Positions 49,727 through 59,021 of a stretch of 64,000 nucleotides of DNA are shown here, piece after piece; the stretch's first letter is position 1, and each line of letters begins with the position of its first letter. The DNA is from Gemmatimonadota bacterium. GTDB taxonomy: Bacteria; Gemmatimonadota; Gemmatimonadetes; Gemmatimonadales; Gemmatimonadaceae. Below the pieces are notes generated by a model. That model was not told the DNA's origin, made no database searches, and saw only the letters and a list, made by a program, of their open reading frames with translations. The position numbers were made by a program, and so were the translations under genes. The DNA lies in the NCBI GenBank assembly GCA_016704465.1, contig JADJAD010000018.1:1-64000 (forward strand). The letters are read 5' to 3'.

Positions 49727-51199
49727 TCACGCGGACAGGCCGGTCATGCGGGCGACGATGCCGTGGACCAGGCGGACGCCGAAGCCGAGGGCGTCGATCC
49801 CGACGCGCTCGTCGTGGCCGTGCATGCGGTCCTCGTCTTCCTGGGTGAGCGGGAACGGCAGGATGCCGTAGCAGGCGATCCCGGCCTTGCGCAGCGTGGC
49901 ACTGTCCGTCGCCCCGGTCGAGAGGTATGGCACGGTGACGATGCCTGCCTCGAGCGAGATGGCGGCGTCCGCGACGGCGCGGAACATCGGCGAGTCGATC
50001 GCCGACTCGGGGGCGTCGTCGCCGCTGGCGCGCACGCGCATCGTGACGTGTGGGTCGTCGACCACCGCGCGCAGTCGCTCGAGCACGGCGTCGATGGGTA
50101 CCCCGGGAAGGGTCCGGATGTTGAGCGTCGCCTCGGCCTCGGTGGGGATCACGTTCGACCGCGTGCCTCCGCTGATGAGCGTCGGCGAGATCCCGTTGCG
50201 CAGCACGGCATCCATCGACGGGACGTGCGACAGGGCGCGGGCCCCCTCGCTCACGCGGGCCGGATCGCCGGAGGCGACGTCGGCCATGGCCTGCCGAAGC
50301 GGCGCGTCGGGCCAGATCGCCGACAGCTCGCGGAAGAAGGTGCGCGTGACCTCGGAGAGCGCGAGCGGTTCCTGGTGCGCGGCGATACGCGCGACCGCCC
50401 CCACGAGCCGGGTGATGGCGTTGCCCGCGTGCGGGACCGAGGCGTGACCTCCCGGGCCGCGTGCGGTGACGATCACGTTGTGCGGCACCTTCTCGGCGCA
50501 TTGCACCGCGGCGTACAACGTCCGCGCGCCGACGATCCGCACCCGTCCCCCCTCGTTGAGGGCGAACTCGGCGTCGATCAGGTCCTTGCGGTGTTCCATG
50601 ACCCAGTCGATGCCGTAGATCCCCCCCGCTTCCTCGTCCGCCGTCGCCACGAGCACGATGTCACGAGTGGGCAGCCGACCGGTGGATGCGATGGCGCGCC
50701 TAACGAGCAGCATCGTCACGAGATGGCAGGCGAGCATCCCCTTGTCGTCGATCGCCCCCCGTCCGTACAGGAATCCGCCGTGCACCTCGGCGCCGAACGG
50801 CGGGTAGGTCCACTTGTCCGGCTCCACCCCGACCACGTCCATGTGCGCCATGAGCAGGAGCGGACGTTCCGTCCCATCGCCGCGGATCCGGGCGATCAGC
50901 GCGCCGCGCTCCGGGGCCGGCTCGTCCAGCCAGGTGTCGATCCCTGCCGCGCGCAGCACGCCATCGAGGTAGCGCGCAACCGCCAGCTCGTTGCCGGGCG
51001 GATTGCTGCTGTCCAGTCGGATCAACGCCTGCAGGTGCTCGATCGTCTCCTGCACGACCGGGTCGTCCGTCACCGGGTCGCCCGCGACCGGGTTGTCCGC
51101 GACCGGGTTGTCCGCGACCGGGTTGTCCGCGACCGGGTTGTCCGCGACCGGACGGGGCGCCGCGGAGGCTGTGGGGCGCGTGCTGCGGGTGCGTGTCAT
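49727..51199 (-). CDS. M20-family metallopeptidase with N-terminal PVADN repeat
   Basis: The 490-residue protein begins with a polar region in which five-residue PVADN-type units repeat about six times (about residues 17-47), encoded by the array at 51091-51150. The peptidase shows LLLMAHMDVVGVEPDKW, FLYGRGAIDDKGMLA (zinc site) and VATADEEAGGIYG (catalytic Glu). GPGGHASVPHAGNAI is in the dimerisation part and GHDERVGIDAL near the end holds another ligand. Family enzymes are carboxypeptidases or aminoacylases. Without the repeat the length is normal. The repeat should be disordered and may be a late-acquired tail. Confidence 0.93.
   Translation of the reverse strand: MTRTRSTRPTASAAPRPVADNPVADNPVADNPVADNPVAGDPVTDDPVVQETIEHLQALIRLDSSNPPGNELAVARYLDGVLRAAGIDTWLDEPAPERGALIARIRGDGTERPLLLMAHMDVVGVEPDKWTYPPFGAEVHGGFLYGRGAIDDKGMLACHLVTMLLVRRAIASTGRLPTRDIVLVATADEEAGGIYGIDWVMEHRKDLIDAEFALNEGGRVRIVGARTLYAAVQCAEKVPHNVIVTARGPGGHASVPHAGNAITRLVGAVARIAAHQEPLALSEVTRTFFRELSAIWPDAPLRQAMADVASGDPARVSEGARALSHVPSMDAVLRNGISPTLISGGTRSNVIPTEAEATLNIRTLPGVPIDAVLERLRAVVDDPHVTMRVRASGDDAPESAIDSPMFRAVADAAISLEAGIVTVPYLSTGATDSATLRKAGIACYGILPFPLTQEDEDRMHGHDERVGIDALGFGVRLVHGIVARMTGLSA
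51091..51150. repeat. 15-bp tandem repeat inside the M20 peptidase gene
   Basis: GGTTGTCCGCGACCG is repeated four times perfectly, with at least two diverged copies on the 5' side of the plus strand. On the coding strand it encodes Pro-Val-Ala-Asp-Asn units. Confidence 0.95.
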
Positions 51200-51283
51200 C
51201 CTTCAAGCCTAGCCGCTCCCCCGCGCAGCGACCAGAGGCGGGAGGCTCGCGACCCCTCGCCCGGATCGATGTGACCGCGCACA

Positions 51284-52090
51284 TTGTCACCATCGAACGC
51301 CGTCGCCGTACCGGTGTCGCCGCACGTCGGCCCCGGACGGCAGGGGACACCAGACATTCGCCCAGCACAGAGCGCACGCGCCGTGGCCTCGAGCTCCGCA
51401 CCGGAACACCACGAACCAGGGCCACGTGAGGTCGGCGCATCTCGCCGCATGCTCGCCATCACCGAGTGGGAGTTGCAACGCATCCTGCTCGACATCCACG
51501 ACGGACCGGTGCAGCACATGTACGCCGCCTTGTCGCAGCTGGACCTGCTGGAGACGGCGCTCGAGCGGTCATCGAGCACCGACCCCGAGGTGCTGCTGCG
51601 CAAGGATCGCATCCGCACCCTGCTGGAAGACGGACTCGCCGAGGTCCGATCGTTTATCGGCGCCTCGCGCGCGCCCGAGTTCGAGCACCGACCGCTCCGT
51701 CAGCTGCTGGATGAATTGCTGCTGCAGCACGAGCACCTCACCGACACGCGCATCGCGCTGCAGGCCGACGACGACCTCCCCGCTGCCGACCTCCCGGTGC
51801 GCATCGCGCTCTATCGTATCCTGCAGGAAGCGCTGTCCAACGCGTACCGCCACGGAGGGGCGAGCCGGGTCGAGGTCTCGCTGCGGGCGGTGAAGGATGC
51901 GCCGCATCCACGGCTTCGCCTCGAGATCGTCGACAACGGTGCCGGGTTCGACACGACCAATGCGCCGGGCGAGAGCCACTTCGGCCTGCGCGGCATGCGC
52001 GACCGCGTCGAGATGGTGGGCGGGGCGTTTGCGCTCGCCAGCACGCCGGGCGAAGGCACGTGCGTGCGCGTGGAGGTCGACATCCTGTGA
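51284..52090 (+). CDS. NarX/DegS-type sensor histidine kinase
   Basis: HisKA_3-type dimer helix QRILLDIHDGPVQHMYAALS carries the phosphoacceptor His. The ATPase domain shows LYRILQEALSNAYRHGGAS (N box), LEIVDNGAGFD (G1) and HFGLRGMRDRVEMVGG (G2). Before the kinase part only about 60 poorly conserved residues are present, with no sensor domain or membrane helix, so input must come from a partner. The start is uncertain: a TTG at 51284, GTGs at 51314 and 51383 and an ATG at 51449 are all in frame. It overlaps the response regulator by 4 bp (GTGA). Confidence 0.9.
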   Translation: MSPSNAVAVPVSPHVGPGRQGTPDIRPAQSARAVASSSAPEHHEPGPREVGASRRMLAITEWELQRILLDIHDGPVQHMYAALSQLDLLETALERSSSTDPEVLLRKDRIRTLLEDGLAEVRSFIGASRAPEFEHRPLRQLLDELLLQHEHLTDTRIALQADDDLPAADLPVRIALYRILQEALSNAYRHGGASRVEVSLRAVKDAPHPRLRLEIVDNGAGFDTTNAPGESHFGLRGMRDRVEMVGGAFALASTPGEGTCVRVEVDIL

Positions 52091-52719
52091 CGCCTCGGGT
52101 CCGGATCGTGTTGGCCGACGACCACGCCCTCGTGCTCGAGGGGCTGCGCTCCCTGCTCGACGCCCAGCCCGACATGCAGGTCGTGGGTGCCGCCACCGAC
52201 GGCGCCCAGGTGATGGACCTGTTGCGCGCACAGCGGCCCGACCTGGTCGTGCTCGACCTCGAGATGGGCACCATGAGCGGGCTCGCCTGCCTCGCGCGCA
52301 TCCGCTCCGAGAAGCTCCCGGTGCGCATCCTCGTGCTCTCGGCGTACGGCGACGGGAACTCCATGCGCGCCGCCCTCGATGGCGGGGCCGATGGCTACGC
52401 GCTCAAGACCGACCCGCCGCGCAACACGGTCGATGCCATCCGCCAGGTGCATCGTGGCCAGCTGGTCTTCCCGATCGCCGCCAAGCGGTGGTTGCTCGGC
52501 ACGTCGCAGGCATCCGATCCCCGCCAACTCACCGAGCGGGAGAAGTCGGTGCTGGCGCTGCTCGCCGAGGGGACGACGAACGCGGAGATCGCCCGGCGGC
52601 TGCGGGTGAGCGAGAACACGGTCAAGTTCCACCTGCAGAACCTGTACATGAAGCTCAGCGTCGGGAACCGCACGGAGGCGGTCGCCGTGTACCTGCGGGA
52701 GCGCGTGCCGAGGCGTTAG
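52087..52719 (+). CDS. NarL/LuxR-family response regulator
   Basis: GTG at 52087 overlaps the kinase stop. The receiver shows IVLADDHALVLEGL, phosphoacceptor Asp in LVVLDLEMGTMSG and the switch Lys in YALKTDPP. The HTH is LTEREKSVLALLAEGTTNAE with VSENTVKFHLQNLYMKL. The 210-residue layout is standard for a DNA-binding regulator working with the preceding kinase. Its stop is a TAG inside the motif CGTTAGG. Confidence 0.95.
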   Translation: MTPRVRIVLADDHALVLEGLRSLLDAQPDMQVVGAATDGAQVMDLLRAQRPDLVVLDLEMGTMSGLACLARIRSEKLPVRILVLSAYGDGNSMRAALDGGADGYALKTDPPRNTVDAIRQVHRGQLVFPIAAKRWLLGTSQASDPRQLTEREKSVLALLAEGTTNAEIARRLRVSENTVKFHLQNLYMKLSVGNRTEAVAVYLRERVPRR

Positions 52720-52744
52720 GCACCGGGGCCGAGTACGAGGCGAC

Positions 52745-52782
52745 TGGCGCCGGCGCAACCCCGTGGGGCGGCGCCGGCGCCA
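52745..52782. terminator. 12-bp inverted repeat between convergent genes
   Basis: TGGCGCCGGCGC and its exact complement flank 14 bases that can pair further (CCCC/GGGG). It lies between the response regulator and the convergent SGNH-type gene. No T-tract follows, so a bidirectional stabilising hairpin or rho-assisted end is more likely than a classical terminator. Confidence 0.5.
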
Positions 52783-52805
52783 ACATCCTGCCGCAAAACG
52801 GCGTT

Positions 52806-54068
52806 CTACCGAGAAGCGACCACGCTCGTCACGGGAAGTCCGAAGCCGTAACGCCGGTTGATTGCCGACGCCGCGGCGTTGGCCAGCACCCCCTGCCCCA
52901 AGCCGCTCGGGTGGAAGCCGTCGAGGCTGATATAGGGTGAGTACGGCGCCGCCGTCGTCATCAGCGCCACCACGCTGAACGGAGGCTTGAGCACCGACAT
53001 GCCGTAGAGCGCCTCCAACTGGAAGTGCGCGAAGCGCACCCGGTCGGCGGTCTGCCGGATGATCAGGTTCATCTGGGCCAGCTGCGCGTTGACGATCGCC
53101 ACTTCGTTGGGATCGAGGACATAGTCCACCATCGTGGGCGGACCCGCCGCGCAGGAAAACTCGACCGCTGGAAGGCCGCGCGCCCTCGCCGTGAGTCCAG
53201 CGGCGACCGCGCTGGGGACCCGGAATGGCACGACGATCAGGTTGGAGCTCCCCCGGCAGTCGCGCTTGATCTCGACGTTGAACGTGCGGAAGAAGGCGGC
53301 GCGATCGCCCCACAGTTCGTCGCCGCGTCGGAAGGCGGGGAAGGTCTCGATGTCCTTGATCAGCCCGACCAGCACCCCGCGACCGACCTTCATCCGCACC
53401 GTGTCGCTCAGCGCGGAGTAGAGGAAGCTCCAGGCCGACACCGGGTACAGCGTCACGCCGACGATGGCGCGACCGTCCCGCACGCCCAGCACTTCATTCG
53501 CCCCGAATTCCACCGACGCGAACGCCGGGCGATTGGCGAGCGCGGCGTGCAGCTGGGTGGTGTTGGGCGGATGGACCAGCGGATAGAGGCGCGAATAGAA
53601 CGGATCGTTGCGCGTCTCTGGCGTCACGTACAACGCTTCGAATGTCGTGGCGGTCGACATGGCCACGTTGCGCGCGGGCAGGTCGATCCCCGGGAGCAAC
53701 GGAGCGCACTGGACCAGGGCCGGTGACAGGAGAACCGACTCACCCGAGATGCGCACGCCCGACGCCAGGGGCGCCGCCATCGGCGCGCGACATCCTGTTC
53801 CCGAGATGTAGGGCTGGTCCAGTGCGCGACCGGCCAGCCGCGAGAGCTGCGCCGGCCAGGAGTCGTACTGCGACGCAGCCACCACCCCATCCGATGCCCA
53901 TCCCATCGAAATGCTCGTCCCCATCGCCACATATCGGTCCAGCGCCGCACTCGCGGTCCCGATGTCTGCGATCGCCGCGTTGGCGCGCGGCGCGGTCGGC
54001 GTCATGGCGCTGTCCGTACACGCTGTCATCGCGATCGCGACGAGCGCCAGGTATCCACGTCTCCTCAT
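52806..54068 (-). CDS. SGNH/GDSL-like lipoprotein
   Basis: GGGGGAGG precedes the ATG at 54068. The leader LALVAIAMTACTD is a lipoprotein signal. The SGNH blocks can be read: YVAMGTSISMGW for the GDSL Ser block, SVEFGANEVLG for the GxND block, and LDGFHPSGLGQGVLANA for the DxxH block. In place of the GDSL signature stands GTSIS, so the oxyanion geometry is slightly different. At 420 residues it is larger than plain GDSL lipases. An exported esterase or acetylhydrolase is the best guess. A D15-type barrel gene lies directly upstream on the same strand. Confidence 0.75.
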   Translation of the reverse strand: MRRRGYLALVAIAMTACTDSAMTPTAPRANAAIADIGTASAALDRYVAMGTSISMGWASDGVVAASQYDSWPAQLSRLAGRALDQPYISGTGCRAPMAAPLASGVRISGESVLLSPALVQCAPLLPGIDLPARNVAMSTATTFEALYVTPETRNDPFYSRLYPLVHPPNTTQLHAALANRPAFASVEFGANEVLGVRDGRAIVGVTLYPVSAWSFLYSALSDTVRMKVGRGVLVGLIKDIETFPAFRRGDELWGDRAAFFRTFNVEIKRDCRGSSNLIVVPFRVPSAVAAGLTARARGLPAVEFSCAAGPPTMVDYVLDPNEVAIVNAQLAQMNLIIRQTADRVRFAHFQLEALYGMSVLKPPFSVVALMTTAAPYSPYISLDGFHPSGLGQGVLANAAASAINRRYGFGLPVTSVVASR

Positions 54069-54139
54069 ACAGCCTCCCCCGTTGTCCACGCTGCTCTCCT
54101 CCACCGTCCAGGATTTCCGGACGGCGCCTGCTCCTGCAT

Positions 54140-55243
54140 TCAAAACGCTTCATTCAACGCCACGTACAGTCCGGAACTCCCCCGCCCTCGCCCGTAGTCG
54201 ATACGAATACTTGCCCGCTGCGCCGGGACGAGGAGGGCTCGCAGCCCAACGCCAACGCTGGGAAACATCTTGGCCTGATCGAACCGGCGCAGCGAGGGCG
54301 CCACCATCCCCGCGCCGGCAAACGCCACCAGCCCCACCCGGCGCACATAGGGCGAGCGATACTCCACCTGCGCATTCGCACCCTGTCGGTCGCGATAGCG
54401 GCCGCGCGTGTAGCCGCGCAGCGCCGTATCGCTCCCCACCTGCACCAGCTGGTCGAATGGCGCGCGCCCCGACGTCCCCTCCAGCAACAGCTGTGCGGCG
54501 ATGACATGCTCACCCTGGCCCGGCGACCAGAACTGCCGCGCGTCGAGCGCGAAGCGGCCAAAGTCGTAGTCCGACCCGATCGCCCCTCCCGCGAGCGTGG
54601 CAGTGAGCTGCACCAACTGGCCCTGTCGGGCGGCGAGAATGTGGTCCCGGGTGTCACGGGCAACGAAACCTTGCAGCTGAGCGACGGTCCCCCCCTGCGC
54701 CCCGAGCACGGTGCCGGTCCCCAGCGCCCGCCCCGGTTCGATGTCCCGGATGCGAACGTCGTTGACGCGTGCCCCGCCGCCCACAAACAGGGCGGACGCA
54801 ATGCGTCGTTGGACCAGGAGCTGTGCCGACGGCCCGCTCGAGGTGTACCACTCCTCGGCCGACCATGGCGCAGCGTCGCCAATCCCGTAGAAGGGCAACG
54901 GGAAGCGCTGGTATTCGCCACGCGCGCGCACACGCCACTCGTTCCCCAGTGACCAGCGGTCGAGCTGTACAAAGGCCCGGGCCTGCGAATGGGCGGTGTA
55001 GATCGCGTAGACCTGCTGCTGCGAGACGCGGGTATCGACGGCAGGACCCAGCCGGTACAAGCGGAGCACCGTGGCCCCGTACTGGAAACCGGTCTCGGGC
55101 GCGGAACCGACAACTGGGAGAACGGTCACCCGTGGCGGGAGCGTGGAGTCCGACCGGAGCTGCGCCTCGACACACCAACTCCCGGCGGTCAGCGAGAACA
55201 GCAGCGGCAACATGGTGCGTGCGCAATAGGCCATGGCCGACAT
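54140..55243 (-). CDS. BamA/TamA-like outer-membrane barrel (surface antigen D15 type)
   Basis: The start ATG at 55243 (or 55234) gives 367 residues with a short signal (TMLPLLFSLTAGSWCVEAQ). No POTRA domain is present. The barrel shows DRWSLGNEWRVRARGEY, FYGIGDAAPWSAEEWY and FVARDTRDHILAARQGQLVQ. GSDTALRGYTRGRYRDRQG matches the loop-6 RGY/F motif of Omp85 proteins, with VEYRSPYVRRVGLVAFAGAG after it. The chain ends GRGRGSSGLYVALNEAF with a terminal aromatic residue, as barrels do. It resembles the POTRA-less, patatin-associated D15 branch. Confidence 0.85.
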   Translation of the reverse strand: MSAMAYCARTMLPLLFSLTAGSWCVEAQLRSDSTLPPRVTVLPVVGSAPETGFQYGATVLRLYRLGPAVDTRVSQQQVYAIYTAHSQARAFVQLDRWSLGNEWRVRARGEYQRFPLPFYGIGDAAPWSAEEWYTSSGPSAQLLVQRRIASALFVGGGARVNDVRIRDIEPGRALGTGTVLGAQGGTVAQLQGFVARDTRDHILAARQGQLVQLTATLAGGAIGSDYDFGRFALDARQFWSPGQGEHVIAAQLLLEGTSGRAPFDQLVQVGSDTALRGYTRGRYRDRQGANAQVEYRSPYVRRVGLVAFAGAGMVAPSLRRFDQAKMFPSVGVGLRALLVPAQRASIRIDYGRGRGSSGLYVALNEAF

Positions 55244-55496
55244 GATTCGCCTCCCATGCGCGTCGTGGGTGGCAGGTGGCGGCGTCACGATCCGGCCGGC
55301 CCGCACGACTTCAGATGTCGAATCCGATGCAATACGTAGCGTCCCGCCGTGGACTGCATGGTCAGGGAAAATGCGTCACTATGCGGGGAAAAAGGCGACG
55401 CCGTCGTCCCATGCGCTCCCGTCCCTCAACACACGGAAACCGGGCGGCGGATGCCTTCAGCAGAGGCACCCACCGCCCGGTACCAGTCCCGCCGCG

Positions 55497-56840
55497 CTAC
55501 GGGAGCCGTGTCGCCAGGACGTCGCGCAGCGCCGTCGCGGCAATTCGCTCCTGCGCCAGCGTGTCGCGGTCGCGCACCGTCACCGTCCCGTCGACCATCG
55601 TCTGTCCGTCGATGGTGATGCACCACGGCGTCCCGATCTCATCCTGTCGGCGATAGCGGCGCCCGATCGCCCCGCTTTCGTCCAGGAACACCGGGAAATG
55701 GGGGCGCAGGTCGCTCGCCAACTTCTCGGCGAACTCCGGCATCCCCTCTTTCTTCGTCAGGGGGAATATCCCGGCCTTGATCGGCGCCAGCGACGGGAGC
55801 AGCCCGAGGACCACGCGCCCTTCCTCCTCACCGGCGACGGCTTCCTCCCGATAGGCGTTGACCAGGACCGCGAGCGTGGTGCGATCGGCACCAACCGACG
55901 TCTCGACGACGAACGGGAGATATCGCCGGTTGTTGACCTGGTCCGCGTACTCCAGCCGCTTGGTGGAATACTCCTGATGGCGCGACAGGTCGAAGTCACC
56001 GCGATGGTGCACGCCCTCGATCTCCTGGAAGCCGAGCGTGCCGCCGAAGTCGAACTGGATGTCGAAGGCCGCGCGTGCGTAGTGCGCCAGTTCCTCCGGC
56101 GTGTGCGCGTGAAACAGGAGGCGGTCCTCCTGCAGGCCGAGCGACCGGTGCCACTGCATGCGCTGCGCCTTCCAGTACTCGAACCACTGCATGTGATCCG
56201 AGGCCGGATCGACGAAGAACTGCATCTCCATCTGCTCGAACTCGCGCGTGCGAAAGATGAAGTTCCCCGGGGTGATCTCGTTGCGGAAGGCCTTGCCGAT
56301 CTGGGCGATGCCGAAGGGGATCTTCTGCCGCGACGCCTGCTGCACGTTGAGGAAGTTCACGTAGATCCCCTGCGCCGTTTCCGGCCGCAGGTAGACGACC
56401 GACGCGGATTCCTCCACCGGTCCCATGAACGTCTTGAACATGAGGTTGAAGTTGCGCGGCTCGGTCAGCGCGCAGTCGCCGTGCTCCCCGGGGTGCTTGC
56501 TCGGCTTCCGCGGGCAGGCCGCATCCTCGAGTTTGTCCGCACGGAAGCGCGCCTTGCACGTCTTGCAGTCCACCATGGGGTCGGTGAAGCCGGCCACGTG
56601 CCCCGACGCTTCCCACACGCGCGGGTGCATCAGGATCGCCGCGTCGAGCCCCTCGATGTCGCTGCGGGCGCGCACCATCGCATGCCACCAGCGATCCTTG
56701 AGGTTCTTCTTGAGCTCGACGCCCAGCGGTCCATAGTCCCACACCGAGCCCGTCCCCCCATAGATCTCGGAGGACTGGAAGATGAAGCCGCGCCGCTTGC
56801 ACAGCGACACGAGCTTTTCCATGACGTCGGGGTGGGGCAT
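55497..56840 (-). CDS. glyS: glycyl-tRNA synthetase (single-chain, alpha2 type)
   Basis: The ATG at 56840 opens MPHPDVMEKLVSLCKRRGF; an ATG at 56822 (MEKLV) is equally good. The 447-residue protein carries SSEIYGGTGSVWDYGPLG, a cysteine-containing insert (CKTCKARFRADKLEDAACP), GTVEESASVVYLRPETAQGI-like motif 2 region (here GPVEESASVVYLRPETAQG), and EFEQMEMQFFVDP. PFVVETSVGADRTTLAVL is motif 3 and LAPIKAGIFPL belongs to the anticodon-binding domain. It charges tRNA-Gly. The leader is the third GGGGAC array. Confidence 0.96.
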   Translation of the reverse strand: MPHPDVMEKLVSLCKRRGFIFQSSEIYGGTGSVWDYGPLGVELKKNLKDRWWHAMVRARSDIEGLDAAILMHPRVWEASGHVAGFTDPMVDCKTCKARFRADKLEDAACPRKPSKHPGEHGDCALTEPRNFNLMFKTFMGPVEESASVVYLRPETAQGIYVNFLNVQQASRQKIPFGIAQIGKAFRNEITPGNFIFRTREFEQMEMQFFVDPASDHMQWFEYWKAQRMQWHRSLGLQEDRLLFHAHTPEELAHYARAAFDIQFDFGGTLGFQEIEGVHHRGDFDLSRHQEYSTKRLEYADQVNNRRYLPFVVETSVGADRTTLAVLVNAYREEAVAGEEEGRVVLGLLPSLAPIKAGIFPLTKKEGMPEFAEKLASDLRPHFPVFLDESGAIGRRYRRQDEIGTPWCITIDGQTMVDGTVTVRDRDTLAQERIAATALRDVLATRLP

Positions 56841-56841
56841 T

Positions 56842-56878
56842 GGGGACGGGGTACGGGGGACGGGGGACGGGGGACGGG
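56842..56878. repeat. GGGGAC-type array directly before the glyS start codon
   Basis: Five GGGGAC-like units (one with T in place of A) begin two bases from the start codon. The bases joining array and start codon are the same as at the SDR gene. Confidence 0.9.
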
Positions 56879-56962
56879 AGTTCTCTCGGCTCGCGTCCGG
56901 GGTGCGGTGCTCGGAGTCGATGAAGCTAATGCTCCAGCCGTGGAGCGGCCATTCCCGGGCGG

Positions 56963-57945
56963 CTACCCACGCCCCGCGCCGAGCTCGCGCGCCCACGCGG
57001 CGAAGGCGCGCTCGAAGAACACCTTGTTGAACATCGCCCACTCGCCTAACGACGCAGGCAGCGCGAACGCGGACGCGGCGGCGGCGGGTGGCGTGCCGCG
57101 CACGTAGGCGGCCCGCGCGGCGCGCTCCACCTCCCCAGCATGTCCAGGTAGCGCGCGACGTCGGCGTCGACGGCCACGGCGCCGTGCCCGGGCACGTACG
57201 TGGTCGTGCGACTGCGGCGCAGCGCCTGTACCGCCGCCGCCAGCTCGGTCGGGGCCGCATCGACGTAATTGGGGAACATCCCGTTCCAGACCAGGTCACC
57301 CGTGAAGACGATCGATGGATCGTCCACCTCGACGCTCACGTCGCTCGCGGTGTGCCCGCGTCGGCGGACCAGGCGCACGCGACGCCCGCCGAGATCGATC
57401 GTGGCCGCCCCGCCGTCGGGAGCCACCACCTGGGCCAGCGCCTCGCGGCGCGCCTCGTCGGCAGGGAGCGGCGTGGGCGGGAGCGCGGCGAGCACCCGGT
57501 CAACGGTCTCACCCGTGGCATGTACGACAGGCTGCGCGCCGTCCGCGCGGTAGCCCGCCACGCCGGCGACGTGGTCCGCGTGATAGTGCGTGATCGCGAC
57601 ATGCGTCGGCCAGCGCCCGGTCAGTGCGCGCGATTGCCCGGCGAGCCAGCGCGCCCCCTCCGGCGTCATGAGTCCCTCCACCGCCAGCACGCCGTCGCGC
57701 CCGGCGATCAGCCCCCCGTTCGACACGGTGGTGTAGTCGCCCCCGAGCGGGGTCGAGACCAGCGCCCAGACGCCGTCTGCCACCTGCTCGAGTCGCCCAA
57801 ACGGTTCCGTGCGCACGACCCGGCCCATGGGCTGCTGCGCCCAGAGCGCCCGGGCCGCCGCGGGTGCGAGTGCCGATGCCAGCGCGAGGTGGCCAGCGCA
57901 CGACGCGCCGGCCTGGAGAAACCGCCGCCTGCTGGAGCCAACCAT
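56963..57945 (-). CDS. Tat-exported metallo-beta-lactamase-fold hydrolase, one frameshift
   Basis: The ATG at 57945 begins with a twin-arginine signal (SSRRRFLQAGASCAGHLAL). Zinc motifs are HVAITHYHADHVAGVAGY, HATGETVDRVLA, IVFTGDLVWNGMFPN and YVPGHGAVAVDADVARYL. At the four-base C run 57131-57134 the frame is lost. Adding one base restores LG-EVERAARAAYVRG and runs through EWAMFNKVFFERAFAAWARE to a TAG at 56963. The class is a generic MBL-fold hydrolase; SoxH-like or quinoprotein-relay-like members have the same leader type. A homopolymer deletion points to an assembly indel. Confidence 0.82.
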
Positions 57946-57986
57946 GGAGATCTCCTTCGAGAGGACACCGGCGGATACGCGCGCGA

Positions 57987-59018
57987 CTACGTATCCAGTT
58001 CGCGACTGAGGATGGGCGCCGCCGGAGGGCCTTCGCCGCGCAGGCGAGCCGCAATGAAATCGCCGTGGAAGCGACCGTTCTCGATGAACACCTTGTTGGC
58101 GTCGTACCCGGCCGTCACCACCCCGGCAATGAACAGCCCCGGAACGCTCGTCTCCAGCGTCGTGGGATCGTGCGACGGAATGCCGGTCGCGGTGTCGATC
58201 GGAACGCCGGCTCCGCGTAGCAGCTCCACGTTGGGGGCAAAGCCGGTGAGAAGGAAGACGTGGTCGGCCGCGGCCTCGCTGGTCTCACCATCGGCGTCCA
58301 CGAGGTCGACGCGATCTCCATGGATGGCGGTGACGCGGCTGTTCCAGCGCACGTGGATCGCCCCATCGGCGATCCGGTTGGTGAGATCGGGGAGAATCCA
58401 CGGCTTGATCTTCTTGTCGAACGCCGGACCGAAATGCACGAGCGTGACGTCGGCCCCCGCGCGAAAGAGGTCGAGCGCCGCCTCGGCCGCCGAGTTTCCA
58501 CCCCCGACCACCACCGCCGGTTGCTGGAAGGCGACATGCCCCTCGCGGTAGGCGTGGGTGACGTGCGACAATCGCTCACCGGGGACGTCGAGCCGGTTCG
58601 GCGACCCCCAGTAGCCAGTTGCGACCACCACGGCGCGACACGCGATGCGACGCGTTTCCCCGCTGCGCCGCGTCGTGCGCACCGTGAACATCGGCGCACC
58701 GCCCTCGATCGCGTCCACGCGCTCGTACTGGCGCACCGTGAGTCCGAAGTGGCGCACGACGGCCCGGTAGTACGTCAGCGCATCGCGCCGAGCGGGCTTG
58801 GACTCGGAGATGACAAACGGCAGCCCACCTAACGACAGCTTCTCGGCGGTGGAAAAGAAGGTGGCGTAGGTCGGATACTGCGTGATCGAACTGACCACGC
58901 AATCGGCGTCCAGCACCAGGGTGCGGAAGCCCGCCCGCTCGAGCGAGATGGCGGCGGCCAGCCCGCAGGGGCCGGCTCCGACCACCACCACGTCGGGCCC
59001 CGGATCTACCGCGGCCAT
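57987..59018 (-). CDS. YpdA-like FAD-dependent thiol-disulfide reductase
   Basis: The 343-residue flavoprotein has two Rossmann motifs: VVVVGAGPCGLAAAISLERA for FAD and PAVVVGGGNSAAEAALDLFR for NAD(P)H. YPTYATFFSTAEKLSLGGLP and TGYWGSPNRLDVPGE are typical of the YpdA (bacillithiol disulfide reductase) family. SVPGLFIAGVVTAGYDANKV closes it. In low-GC bacteria YpdA reduces bacillithiol disulfide; whether this organism makes bacillithiol cannot be seen here. It ends 3 bp after purA. Confidence 0.88.
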   Translation of the reverse strand: MAAVDPGPDVVVVGAGPCGLAAAISLERAGFRTLVLDADCVVSSITQYPTYATFFSTAEKLSLGGLPFVISESKPARRDALTYYRAVVRHFGLTVRQYERVDAIEGGAPMFTVRTTRRSGETRRIACRAVVVATGYWGSPNRLDVPGERLSHVTHAYREGHVAFQQPAVVVGGGNSAAEAALDLFRAGADVTLVHFGPAFDKKIKPWILPDLTNRIADGAIHVRWNSRVTAIHGDRVDLVDADGETSEAAADHVFLLTGFAPNVELLRGAGVPIDTATGIPSHDPTTLETSVPGLFIAGVVTAGYDANKVFIENGRFHGDFIAARLRGEGPPAAPILSRELDT

Positions 59019-59021
59019 CGC

